From Streptomyces sp. NBC_00536 (GTDB lineage: Bacteria; Actinomycetota; Actinomycetes; Streptomycetales; Streptomycetaceae): a stretch of 64,000 nucleotides of DNA. The position numbers and the translations under genes are program-made. Shown in pieces: positions 47,252-55,494 of the stretch. The notes under the pieces are model-generated. The model was not told the origin of the DNA and did not search any database. It saw only the letters and a list, made by a program, of their open reading frames with translations. Where the stretch lies: positions 5,084,001 through 5,148,000 of the forward strand of contig NZ_CP107819.1 in NCBI RefSeq assembly GCF_036346295.1, in the 5' to 3' direction. How positions within the stretch are numbered: position 1 is the stretch's first letter; every line of letters starts with the position of its first letter.

Positions 47252-47268
47252 TTACCCAACTTGGGTAA
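47252..47268. promoter_or_regulatory. 17-bp palindromic operator candidate of the island regulator
   Basis: TTACCCAAcTTGGGTAA is a perfect palindrome (8-bp arms, single centre base) in the 123-base divergent promoter between the CxC protein gene and the XRE/TPR regulator gene. Confidence 0.65.
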
Positions 47269-47326
47269 CATCACGTTCGGTTGAGACCTTGCAGCGATCC
47301 GTAGTCTTCCTCCGGAGCGTGCCCCG

Positions 47327-48685
47327 ATGCCCGAGTCACGTCGCACGAAGGAACTTCCGGCGAGTCTGCTCACCGAGCCCGAGATGATCGACGCTTGCCG
47401 CGCCCGTGACTTCGCGAGGGTCTTCCGGCTGGTGAAGACGCGGGCGGGCATCTACCCGTCGATGATCGCGCGGCAGTGCGAACTGACGCCGAGCCGAGTG
47501 GGTGAGGTGATCGCGGGCCAGCGGCAGCTCCTCCACATGGAAGTGATCGAGCGGATCGCCGATGGATTGCGCATCCCGGGGCACATGCTTGGGCTTGCCC
47601 GCCGCACGTGGGAGACGCCCGCTGTCTTGGCAGCGGCCGAGCAGGGGAGGCCGGAGTTCGGCCACCTGGCGGCTGAACCCAAACCCCTCAGCGTCTTACC
47701 AAGCGTGGAGGTGGACAGCATCCTGGCCTTGGCCGCCGGGACGAACCCCAGCCCATCCACGCTGCACGCCCTACGCTCTTCGATCGAGGACTACTGGCGT
47801 CGCGATGACGAGCACGGGGGCGAGACGCTTCGACCCGCCGTCGTCGGCCAGCTGCGATATGTCGAGGGGCTGCTCAAGGACCAGCGGCCGAGGCTGATCC
47901 AGCACGGCCTGTACGGCATCGCGGCGGAGCTGGCGCGGTTGACCGGGTGGACGTTCTTCGATGCCCGGCAGTACCACCAGGCCCGCGCGTACTTCGCGGA
48001 GGCTCTGCGACTGGCCCGTGAGATTGACGACCACCCATTCATGGCCAACGTGCTGGCGTGCATGAGCCTGCAAGCGACGTACCAGGACAAGCCGGCGGAC
48101 GCGCTTGCGCTGGTGTCTGCTGCCCAGGACCAGGCCCGAGCGGCCCTCGGCACTACGCCGAGAGTCCGGGCCATGCTGGCCATGCGGGAGGCGTTCGCCC
48201 ATGCGACCTTGGGTGACCGGACAGCGACCCACACCGCGATCTCGGAGGCGCACAGTCAGTACGGGCGGATCAAAGCGGATGACCCGGACCCGGCATGGGT
48301 GGCGTACTTCGACGAGCTGAAGCTCATCGTGGACACGGGCATCGCGCACGGCCGTCTCGGCGAGGCGGCGATTGCCGAACCGTTGATCGCGGATGCACTG
48401 GAGCGGGAGGACCCCGCGAACCAGCGCGGTAGGGCGCTTCACGCCTTCTGGTTGGCCCGTACCCAGCTCCAGCGGGGCAAGCTCGACCAGGCGTGCCACA
48501 CGGCGATCGAGGCACTGGTACCCGCCGCAGCCGTGTCGTCCGAGCGGGTGACCGGACACCTTCGCGAGTTCTACGAGCAGCTTGCGCCCTATCGCGAGGT
48601 GCCGGCCGCGGTTGCCTTCGAGGCACGCCTACGAGCGATGCTCCCCCCGCCGGGTCAGCGAACCCCTTCGTCCATCAGGACGTAG
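47327..48685 (+). CDS. XRE/TPR-type regulator with TTA codon
   Basis: This 452-residue protein has a helix-turn-helix at residues 30-85 (MIARQCELTPSRVGEVIAGQ, ERIADGLRIPGHMLGLARR) and a helical TPR-like remainder with repeats such as AELARLTGWTFFDARQYHQA. Codon 124 (47696-47698) is TTA, so expression should depend on bldA. It is likely the switch for the peptide/oxygenase genes it diverges from. Its 3' end overlaps the NUDIX gene on the other strand by 31 bases. Confidence 0.82.
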   Translation: MPESRRTKELPASLLTEPEMIDACRARDFARVFRLVKTRAGIYPSMIARQCELTPSRVGEVIAGQRQLLHMEVIERIADGLRIPGHMLGLARRTWETPAVLAAAEQGRPEFGHLAAEPKPLSVLPSVEVDSILALAAGTNPSPSTLHALRSSIEDYWRRDDEHGGETLRPAVVGQLRYVEGLLKDQRPRLIQHGLYGIAAELARLTGWTFFDARQYHQARAYFAEALRLAREIDDHPFMANVLACMSLQATYQDKPADALALVSAAQDQARAALGTTPRVRAMLAMREAFAHATLGDRTATHTAISEAHSQYGRIKADDPDPAWVAYFDELKLIVDTGIAHGRLGEAAIAEPLIADALEREDPANQRGRALHAFWLARTQLQRGKLDQACHTAIEALVPAAAVSSERVTGHLREFYEQLAPYREVPAAVAFEARLRAMLPPPGQRTPSSIRT

Positions 48686-49188
48686 AGGAGGCCTACGAGG
48701 GAGCCGCTGCTGACGATCTCGCGGCGGTCGATCATGCCCCGGATGTTCGCCAGCGGGATCCACTCGATCCGGTCCGACTCGTTCTTCTCGGTCGGCGGCC
48801 CCTCGTACGTCGCACTGTCCGCGCGGAACAGGTGGTGCTGTGAGTCCGTGATGCCGTTTGCCGGTTCGGCGTAGATCAGCGGCTTCATCGGACCCGGACG
48901 CCAGCCGGTCTCTTCGAGGACTTCACGAGCGGCAGCCTCGCCGGGCGTCTCGTCCGCCTCCACCAGACCCATGGGCAGCTCCCAAGCCCACGCGTCCGTG
49001 ATGAAGCGGTGGCGCCACATCATCAGGACCTCTTGGCGGTCATTGATGACAGCGGCCACGGCCAGGTGGCGGAGCTTGACGACGTGGTGTTCCCAGCGGT
49101 TCCCGTCCGGCGTCTCGATGTCGGTGAGCCAGAGGTTCACCCACTTGTTCTCGTAGATCGGACGTTCCCCGTGGATCTTCCACTGCAT
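48655..49188 (-). CDS. NUDIX hydrolase (ADP-ribose pyrophosphatase-like)
   Basis: This 177-residue protein has a Nudix box GLVEADETPGEAAAREVLEE followed by TGW at about residues 75-97, with the preceding WELPMG. It is convergent with, and overlaps, the XRE/TPR regulator gene. The pairing of XRE/TPR regulator and NUDIX gene repeats that seen at 19247-21993. The substrate is unknown. Confidence 0.9.
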   Translation of the reverse strand: MQWKIHGERPIYENKWVNLWLTDIETPDGNRWEHHVVKLRHLAVAAVINDRQEVLMMWRHRFITDAWAWELPMGLVEADETPGEAAAREVLEETGWRPGPMKPLIYAEPANGITDSQHHLFRADSATYEGPPTEKNESDRIEWIPLANIRGMIDRREIVSSGSLVGLLYVLMDEGVR

Positions 49189-49283
49189 CGCTGCCGCCCC
49201 TCTCGATCGGCCTCCAGCATCGCAGAGTCAGATCGAACGGCAGCCAGGTTCGGGCCAATTCATGTCAGGATGACGAATAGGGC

Positions 49284-49449
49284 GACGTTGCCGCCACCAT
49301 CCGTACGATCGCAGCCGAGCTGGGCCGCAGCCCGTCCACAGTCAGCCGGGAGATCCGCCGCAATCGCCGCACAGCTCAACGGCCGCCCACGCAAAACGCT
49401 CGGCTGGGAAACCCCAGCCGAGCGCCTGCACAAACTGCTCGCGGTCTGA
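49284..49449 (+). pseudogene. IS30-family transposase remnant
   Basis: Translation of 49284-49380 gives the IS30 helix-turn-helix (TIAAELGRSPSTVSREIRRN). After a break the C-terminal end appears in another frame (LNGRPRKTLGWETPAERLHK) and stops at 49447-49449. Around 900 bases of the gene are missing, so it is an internally deleted copy. The stretch 49189-49527 holds nothing else coding. It marks the right edge of the accessory island. Confidence 0.8.
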
Positions 49450-49527
49450 TCAACACAACCACGTGTTGCAACGATCCCTAGAAACCGCCCGGTGCTCGGG
49501 GGGCCTTCGGGTGTCTGCGGCGAAGGG

Positions 49528-51183
49528 CTAAATGCCCGCCGCCTCCGACAGGTCCTTCTTGATCGCGTCCAGGATTTCCTGGCCGCGGGTGCGGGCCCCG
49601 GTCAGGGCGGGGGCGTCCGGGACCGGGACGACTACCTCCAGGTAGCACTTGAGCTTGGGCTCGGTGCCGGAGGGGCGGACGATCACGCGGGCCTTGTAGG
49701 CGCCGTCGAGGTAGTAGCGCAGGCCGTCGGTGGGCGGCAGTGACGCCGTGCCCTCGTTCAGGTCCTCCGCCGAGACCACCCGCAGGCCCGCCAGGGAGAC
49801 CGGCGGGCGCGCGCGCAGTGCCGCCATCGCCGAGGCGATGACCGAGAGGTCCTCGACGCGGACCGACAGCTGGTCGGTGGCGTGCAGGCCGTGGGCCATC
49901 GCCAGGTCGTCCAGCAGGTCGGTCAGGGTGCGGCCCTGCTCCTTGAGGACCGAGGCCAGCTCCGCCACCAGCAGGGCGGCCGTGACGCCGTCCTTGTCGC
50001 GGACGCCCTCGGGGTCCACGCAGTAGCCGAGCGCTTCCTCGTACCCGTAGCGCAGGCCCTCGACCCGGGCGATCCACTTGAAGCCGGTCAGGGTCTCCTC
50101 GTAGCCGACGCCCGCCGCCTCCGCGATCCGGCCCAGGAGCGAGGACGAGACGATCGATTCCGCGAAGGTGCCGCGGGCGCCCTTGGCCACCAGGTGCGCC
50201 GCGAGCAGCGCGCCGACCTCGTCGCCGCGCAGCATCCGCCAGCCGGAGGCGGCCGAGTCGTCCGGGACGGCGACCGCGCAGCGGTCCGCGTCCGGGTCGT
50301 TCGCGATCACGATGTCCGGATTGACCCGGGCGGCCGTTGCGAAGGACAGGTCCATCGCACCCGGCTCTTCCGGGTTGGGGAAGGCCACCGTCGGGAAGGC
50401 CGGGTCCGGCTCGGCCTGCTCGGCGACGAGCACCGGCGCCGGGAAGCCGTGCCGGGCGAAGGCCGCCATCACGACGTCCTTGCCGACGCCGTGCATGGCC
50501 GTGTAGACGGTCCGTACGGTCCTGGGCGACCCAGGGGTCAGGACCGCGTCCGTACGCGCCAGGTAGGCCTCCAGGACCTCGTCGCCGAGGTCCTCCCAGC
50601 CGCTCTCCGGACGCGGTACGTCGGCCAGCGCGCCGATCGCGTCGATCTGCGCCGCGATCTCCGTGTCCGCGGGGGACACGATCTGCGAGCCGTCGCCGAG
50701 GTAGACCTTGTAGCCGTTGTCCCGGGGAGGGTTGTGGCTCGCGGTCACCTCGACGCCGGCGACGGCGCCCAGGTGCCTTATGGCGTAGGCGAGGACCGGC
50801 GTCGGCAGCGGGCGGGGCAGGACGGCCGCGCGCAGACCGGCGCCGGTCATCACGGCCGCGGTGTCCCGCGCGAAGTCCGCCGACTTGTAGCGCGCGTCGT
50901 AGCCGACGACCACGAGGCCGCCCGCGTGTCCCTGTGCCTTCAGGTAGGCCGCGAGGCCCGCCGCGGCACGGATGACCACGTTGCGGTTCATCCGCATGGG
51001 GCCCGCGCCCAGCTCGCCGCGGAGGCCGGCGGTGCCGAACTGGAGCAGACCGGAGAACCGGTCCGCCAGCTCGTCCAGATCCCGCTTCTCGATGAGCTGC
51101 GCCAGCTCCTCGGCGGTCTCCGGGTCCGGGTCCTCCGCCAGCCAGGCCTGGGCCCGGCCGATCAGGTCGTCCTGTTCCTGCAC
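49528..51183 (-). CDS. phosphohexo/pentomutase (phosphoglucomutase/phosphomannomutase family)
   Basis: The 551-residue four-domain mutase has the phosphoserine loop in EVTASHNPPRDNGYKVY (about residue 145), the metal loop ANDPDADRCAVAV, a sugar loop and the C-terminal phosphate site VRPSGTEPKLKCY. It lies downstream of the purine nucleoside phosphorylase gene in the same direction, so it may act as phosphopentomutase on (deoxy)ribose 1-phosphate as well as on hexoses. Confidence 0.92.
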   Translation of the reverse strand: MQEQDDLIGRAQAWLAEDPDPETAEELAQLIEKRDLDELADRFSGLLQFGTAGLRGELGAGPMRMNRNVVIRAAAGLAAYLKAQGHAGGLVVVGYDARYKSADFARDTAAVMTGAGLRAAVLPRPLPTPVLAYAIRHLGAVAGVEVTASHNPPRDNGYKVYLGDGSQIVSPADTEIAAQIDAIGALADVPRPESGWEDLGDEVLEAYLARTDAVLTPGSPRTVRTVYTAMHGVGKDVVMAAFARHGFPAPVLVAEQAEPDPAFPTVAFPNPEEPGAMDLSFATAARVNPDIVIANDPDADRCAVAVPDDSAASGWRMLRGDEVGALLAAHLVAKGARGTFAESIVSSSLLGRIAEAAGVGYEETLTGFKWIARVEGLRYGYEEALGYCVDPEGVRDKDGVTAALLVAELASVLKEQGRTLTDLLDDLAMAHGLHATDQLSVRVEDLSVIASAMAALRARPPVSLAGLRVVSAEDLNEGTASLPPTDGLRYYLDGAYKARVIVRPSGTEPKLKCYLEVVVPVPDAPALTGARTRGQEILDAIKKDLSEAAGI

Positions 51184-51248
51184 TGCTTCCGCCTTACTTC
51201 TCGTAACCTCGCGGCCTCGCGGCCTTGCGTACGGCCGGCTCGGATGGC

Positions 51249-52055
51249 TCAGATCCGGGCGAGGACCTGGGTGAGCAGCTGACCCATGCGGGCGGCCGAG
51301 TCGCGGCCGGCCTGCAGGACCTCTTCGTGGTTGAGCGGCTCGCCGGACAGGCCCGCCGCCAGGTTGGTGACCAGGGAGATGCCCAGGACCTCGGCGCCGG
51401 CCTCACGGGCCGCGATGGCCTCCAGCACGGTGGACATGCCGACCAGGTCCGCGCCCATGACGCGGATCATGTTGATCTCGGCCGGGGTCTCGTAGTGCGG
51501 GCCGGGGAACTGGACGTAGACGCCCTCTTCCAGCGACGGGTCGATCTCCTTGCACATCGCGCGCAGGCGCGGCGAGTACAGGTCGGTCAGGTCCACGAAG
51601 TTCGCGCCGATGATGGGCGAGGTGGCCGTCAGGTTGAGGTGGTCGCTGATCAGGACCGGCTGGCCGGGGCGCATGCCCGGGCGCAGGCCGCCACAGCCGT
51701 TGGTGAGGACGATGGTCTTGCAGCCGGCGGCGACGGCGGTACGGACGCCGTGCGCGACGGCGGCGACGCCGCGGCCCTCGTAGTAGTGGGTCCGGCCGAG
51801 GAAGAGCAGCGCGCGCTTGTCGCCGATCTTGTACGAGCGGATCTTGCCGCCGTGTCCTTCGACGGCGGGCGGGGGGAAGCCCGGGAGTTCGGTGACCGGG
51901 AACTCGGCCTCGGGGGCGCCGAGCGCCTCGGCGGCGGGCGCCCAGCCGGAGCCCATGACGAGGGCGACGTCGTGGGTTTCGGCGCCGGTGAGCTCACGCA
52001 GACGCGCGGCCGCGGCGTCGGCGGCGGCGTGGGGATCGGTAACAGATGCGTTCAC
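51249..52055 (-). CDS. purine nucleoside phosphorylase
   Basis: The 268-residue trimeric-type phosphorylase has [20 protein letters not shown], the phosphate-binding [32 protein letters not shown] and [20 protein letters not shown]. It releases purine bases and (deoxy)ribose 1-phosphate. GTG 52055 fits the leaderless promoter just upstream and removes 17 spurious residues. It forms one operon with the mutase and links to add and deoC through the shared operator. Confidence 0.95.
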   Translation of the reverse strand: MNASVTDPHAAADAAAARLRELTGAETHDVALVMGSGWAPAAEALGAPEAEFPVTELPGFPPPAVEGHGGKIRSYKIGDKRALLFLGRTHYYEGRGVAAVAHGVRTAVAAGCKTIVLTNGCGGLRPGMRPGQPVLISDHLNLTATSPIIGANFVDLTDLYSPRLRAMCKEIDPSLEEGVYVQFPGPHYETPAEINMIRVMGADLVGMSTVLEAIAAREAGAEVLGISLVTNLAAGLSGEPLNHEEVLQAGRDSAARMGQLLTQVLARI

Positions 52056-52062
52056 GCGGACG

Positions 52063-52092
52063 AGCGTAACCGCTCTGCCCCTACGCGCGTAG
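52063..52092 (-). promoter_or_regulatory. purine nucleoside phosphorylase promoter with shared palindrome
   Basis: CTACGCGCGTAG (52081-52092) lies upstream of a -10 TACGCT (52068-52063 on the - strand), which ends seven bases before the GTG start at 52055. The geometry is leaderless, as at add and deoC. Confidence 0.68.
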
Positions 52093-52214
52093 ATGGCACA
52101 GCTCACGGTGTTCGGATCGTTGCTTTGTCGTTTCCGACCAATTGTCCCGGCGGGTCCGGCCGAATGCCCTGGCGGGGGCGGGGCCAGGGCGCGGGCCCCC
52201 GCCGGGGCGCAGGC

Positions 52215-52652
52215 TCAGCAGGGCCGCTTGCGGAGTTCCATCACATAGTCGTGCGGCGCGCCCGCGGATTCGGCGGCGTCCGCCAGCTCCCCGAGGTACC
52301 GGGCCGACGGCAGGCCGCCCTCGTACCCGTTCAGGACGTACACCCAGGCGGCTTCCTCGCCGTCCAGGGTGTGCACCCGCACCCGCATCCGGCGGTAGAT
52401 GTCGAGCCCGACGCCCTCCCACCGGTCCATGGACTCCTCGTCCAGCGGCGCGATGTCGTACAGGGCGACGAAGACCTGGTGGCGGGGTGCTTCCACGATC
52501 GTGGCGAGCGCGCCTTCCCAGCCCATCTGTTCCCCGCCGAACGTCAGCCGCCAGTCGTTCAGCCACCCCGTTCCGCGCAGCGGGGAATGCGGAGCGCGGC
52601 GCGTCATCAGCCGCGGGTCGAGGTTGCCGGCGTACGCGGCGTAGAGCGACAT
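52215..52652 (-). CDS. gamma-glutamylcyclotransferase-like protein
   Basis: This 145-residue AIG2/GGCT-fold protein begins SLYAAYAGNLDPRLMTRRAP, matching the family YGxNL entry loop, and contains the catalytic-type acid in PLDEESMDRWEGVG. Such enzymes release 5-oxoproline from gamma-glutamyl compounds; the true substrate is unknown. The start is ATG 52652; further upstream in-frame sequence is promoter. Confidence 0.82.
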   Translation of the reverse strand: MSLYAAYAGNLDPRLMTRRAPHSPLRGTGWLNDWRLTFGGEQMGWEGALATIVEAPRHQVFVALYDIAPLDEESMDRWEGVGLDIYRRMRVRVHTLDGEEAAWVYVLNGYEGGLPSARYLGELADAAESAGAPHDYVMELRKRPC

Positions 52653-52824
52653 GAGGTCGAGGGTACGGGAGGGACGGCGGTGGACGCGTGCCCGGATGGC
52701 GGGACCGGGCGCGAAGCACCTTGATGCGTGCGGGACAATGGGGGACGGAATGCATCCCCCGGGGAGACCCCCGGAACCCCCGGCCGGGGGGCAGCCGGCC
52801 GGGTAGACGTGAGGCGGACTTTTC

Positions 52825-54264
52825 GTGACCCGGATCGTGATCATCGGCGGCGGCCCAGGCGGCTACGAGGCGGCCCTGGTGGGGGCCCAGCTCGGCGCGG
52901 AGGTGACCGTCGTGGACTGCGACGGTCTGGGCGGGGCGTCGGTCCTCACCGACTGCGTGCCCTCCAAGACCCTGATCGCCACCGCCGAGGTGATGACGAC
53001 CTTCGACTCGTCGTACGAGGAGCTGGGCATCGTCGTCGCCGACGACACCCCGCCGCTGGAGCAGGCGGCCCGGGTGGTCGGCGTGGACCTCGGCAAGGTC
53101 AACCGACGGGTCAAGCGCCTCGCGCTGGCCCAGTCCCACGACATCACCGCCTCCGTCACCCGGGCGGGCGCCCGCGTGCTGCGCGGCCGCGGCAAGCTCG
53201 GCGGCCCGCAGGGCATCGACGGCACCCGTGACGTCATCGTGACGGCCGCGGACGGTACGGAGACGATCCTGACCGCCGACGCCGTCCTGATCGCCACGGG
53301 CGGGCACCCGCGCGAGATCCCGGACGCGATGCCCGACGGCGAGCGGATCCTGAACTGGACCCAGGTCTACGACCTGGAGGAGCTGCCCGAGGAACTGATC
53401 GTGGTCGGCTCCGGCGTCACCGGCGCCGAGTTCGCCGGCGCCTACCAGGCCCTCGGCTCCCGGGTCACCCTGGTCTCCTCCCGCGACCGCGTGCTGCCGG
53501 GCGAGGACCCGGACGCCGCGGCCGTCCTGGAGGACGTCTTCCGCCGCCGCGGCATGAACGTCGTCGGCCGCTCCCGCGCCGAGTCCGCCAAGCGGGTCGG
53601 CGACCGGGTCGAGGTCACCCTCTCCGACGGCCGCGTCATCACGGGCACGCACTGCCTGATGGCGGTCGGCGCGATCCCCAACACCCGGAACATGAACCTG
53701 GAGGAGTCCGGGGTCAAGCTCACCGAGTCCGGGCACATCTGGACCGACAAGGTCTCGCGGACCTCCTCGCCGGGCGTGTACGCCGCCGGTGACGTCACCG
53801 GGATCTTCGCGCTGGCGTCCGTCGCGGCCATGCAGGGCCGGATCGCGATGTACCACTTCCTGGGCGACGCGGTGACCCCGCTGAACCTCAAGACGGTGTC
53901 CTCGAACGTCTTCACCGACCCCGAGATCGCCACCGTCGGCTACACCCAGGCCGACGTGGACTCCGGCAAGATCGACGCCCGCTGCGTGAAGCTGCCGCTG
54001 CTGCGCAACCCGCGCGCCAAGATGCAGGGCATCCGCGACGGATTCGTGAAGCTCTTCTGCCGTCCCGGCACCGGGATCGTCGTCGGCGGCGTGGTCGTGG
54101 CCCCGCGCGCGAGCGAGCTGATCCATCCCATCTCGATCGCCGTCGACAACAATCTGACGGTCGAGCAGATCGCAAACGCGTTCACCGTGTACCCCTCGCT
54201 GTCGGGGTCGATCGCCGAGGTGGCCCGCCAGCTGCACACCCGCAAGGCGGCCGGGGAAGCGTAA
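52825..54264 (+). CDS. lpdA: LpdA-like NAD(P)H dehydrogenase (flavoprotein disulfide reductase fold)
   Basis: This 479-residue FAD enzyme has VIIGGGPGGYEAALVGAQLG, a second Rossmann VVGSGVTGAEFAGAYQALGS, and FAD-binding GVYAAGDVTG. The active-site stretch GGASVLTDCVPSKT keeps only the second cysteine, so it cannot form the redox disulfide of true lipoamide dehydrogenases, as in mycobacterial LpdA, a quinone reductase. It stands alone; no lipoyl-complex genes are nearby. Start GTG 52825. Confidence 0.88.
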   Translation: MTRIVIIGGGPGGYEAALVGAQLGAEVTVVDCDGLGGASVLTDCVPSKTLIATAEVMTTFDSSYEELGIVVADDTPPLEQAARVVGVDLGKVNRRVKRLALAQSHDITASVTRAGARVLRGRGKLGGPQGIDGTRDVIVTAADGTETILTADAVLIATGGHPREIPDAMPDGERILNWTQVYDLEELPEELIVVGSGVTGAEFAGAYQALGSRVTLVSSRDRVLPGEDPDAAAVLEDVFRRRGMNVVGRSRAESAKRVGDRVEVTLSDGRVITGTHCLMAVGAIPNTRNMNLEESGVKLTESGHIWTDKVSRTSSPGVYAAGDVTGIFALASVAAMQGRIAMYHFLGDAVTPLNLKTVSSNVFTDPEIATVGYTQADVDSGKIDARCVKLPLLRNPRAKMQGIRDGFVKLFCRPGTGIVVGGVVVAPRASELIHPISIAVDNNLTVEQIANAFTVYPSLSGSIAEVARQLHTRKAAGEA

Positions 54265-54305
54265 TTGCCGTTCCCCTTCCGGAGCTTCTCCTTCCGGAGC
54301 TTCCG

Positions 54306-54340
54306 GCGCTTCCGGTTCCGGCCGGTTGCGCCGGAAGCGC
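54306..54340. terminator. terminator after lpdA
   Basis: GCGCTTCCGG (54306-54315) pairs exactly with CCGGAAGCGC (54331-54340) around 15 bases. The preceding bases repeat CTTCCGGAGC-like units. Confidence 0.75.
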
Positions 54341-54432
54341 GCATATCACACCAGTGCCCGATCTGTTCTCATCTTCTGCATTTCGGTGCCGGGCACTGAA
54401 AGGAACGGACTGGTTGCGTTACTGTCAGTTTC

Positions 54433-55383
54433 GTGTTCGCTGCAGAACGTCGTCAATTGATCCTCGAAATGGTGCGCGCCAACGGAGCGGTATCGCTCCG
54501 TGAGCTCGCCCGCGTCGTCCAGACCTCCGAAGTGACCGTACGGCGGGACGTGCGGGCACTGGAGGCAGAAGGACTCCTCGACCGCCGGCACGGCGGTGCG
54601 GTCTTGCCGGGCGGTTTCACGCGGGAGTCCGGCTTTCCGCAAAAGTCCCATCTCGCGACGGCGGAGAAAACCGCCATTGCCGATGTCGCGGCGAGTCTCG
54701 TCGAAGAAGGCGAGGCCATCGTCGTCGGCGCGGGCACCACGACCCAGGAGCTGGCCCGCCGGCTCGCCCGGGTGCCCGGTCTGACCGTCGTCACCAATTC
54801 GCTGCTCGTCGCCCAGGCACTGGCGCACGCCAACCGGGTCGAGGTCGTGATGACCGGCGGCACCCTGCGCGGGTCCAACTACGCGCTGGTCGGCAGCGGG
54901 GCCGAGCAGTCCCTCCAAGGGCTGCGCGTCTCCCGGGCGTTCCTGTCCGGCAGCGGCCTGACCGCCGAACGCGGGCTGTCCACGTCCAACATGCTCTCCG
55001 CGAGCGTGGACCGGGCACTCGTCGCGGCGGCCGCCGAGGTCGTGGTCCTGGCCGACCACACCAAGCTCGGTACGGACACCATGTTCCAGACGGTGCCCAC
55101 GGACGTCATCACCCGGCTGGTGACGGACGAACCGCAGCCGCACGACGACCGGGCCGCCACCGAGCTCCAGGCGCTGGCCGACCAGGGCGTTCAGATCACG
55201 GTCGCCGGGGGCACCGCCGCCCCCGCCGCCGACGGCATGCAGGGGCGGCGTCCGCGCCGGGACTCCCCGCTGCCCGTACAGCGCCGTGGCGGCCCCACCG
55301 CCCAACTGCGCAGCGCCCCTTCGGGGATGCTGGAGCAGCAGGCGGGGGAGCGCGCCAGGGTCGCGGACATGCGCCGCCGCTAG
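54433..55383 (+). CDS. DeoR/GlpR-family sugar-phosphate-sensing regulator
   Basis: This 316-residue protein has an N-terminal helix-turn-helix (RRQLILEMVRANGAVSLREL, then SEVTVRRDVRALEAEGLLDR) and a DeoR sensor domain (VVGAGTTTQELARRL, ADHTKLGTDTMFQTVPTDVI) that in relatives binds phosphosugars. The C-terminal 60 residues are an unusual Gly/Pro/Arg-rich tail. GTG 54433 lies seven bases after a -10 TACTGT (54420-54425), so it may be leaderless. It is the only DeoR-type protein here and could recognise the nucleoside operator, but this is a guess. Confidence 0.9.
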   Translation: MFAAERRQLILEMVRANGAVSLRELARVVQTSEVTVRRDVRALEAEGLLDRRHGGAVLPGGFTRESGFPQKSHLATAEKTAIADVAASLVEEGEAIVVGAGTTTQELARRLARVPGLTVVTNSLLVAQALAHANRVEVVMTGGTLRGSNYALVGSGAEQSLQGLRVSRAFLSGSGLTAERGLSTSNMLSASVDRALVAAAAEVVVLADHTKLGTDTMFQTVPTDVITRLVTDEPQPHDDRAATELQALADQGVQITVAGGTAAPAADGMQGRRPRRDSPLPVQRRGGPTAQLRSAPSGMLEQQAGERARVADMRRR

Positions 55384-55402
55384 GGCGCGTGAACGCGTGG
55401 AA

Positions 55403-55442
55403 ACGCCGACGGGGCTGGAGGGATGTCCAGCCCCGTCGGCGT
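55403..55442. terminator. bidirectional terminator, 17-bp perfect stem
   Basis: Bases 55403-55419 (ACGCCGACGGGGCTGGA) pair exactly with 55426-55442 around GGGATG, between convergent deoR-type and accA2 genes. Confidence 0.9.
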
Positions 55443-55494
55443 GTACGAACGCCCTTGGCGGGCGCCCTTGACCGATGTCGGTCCTTGACTGACG

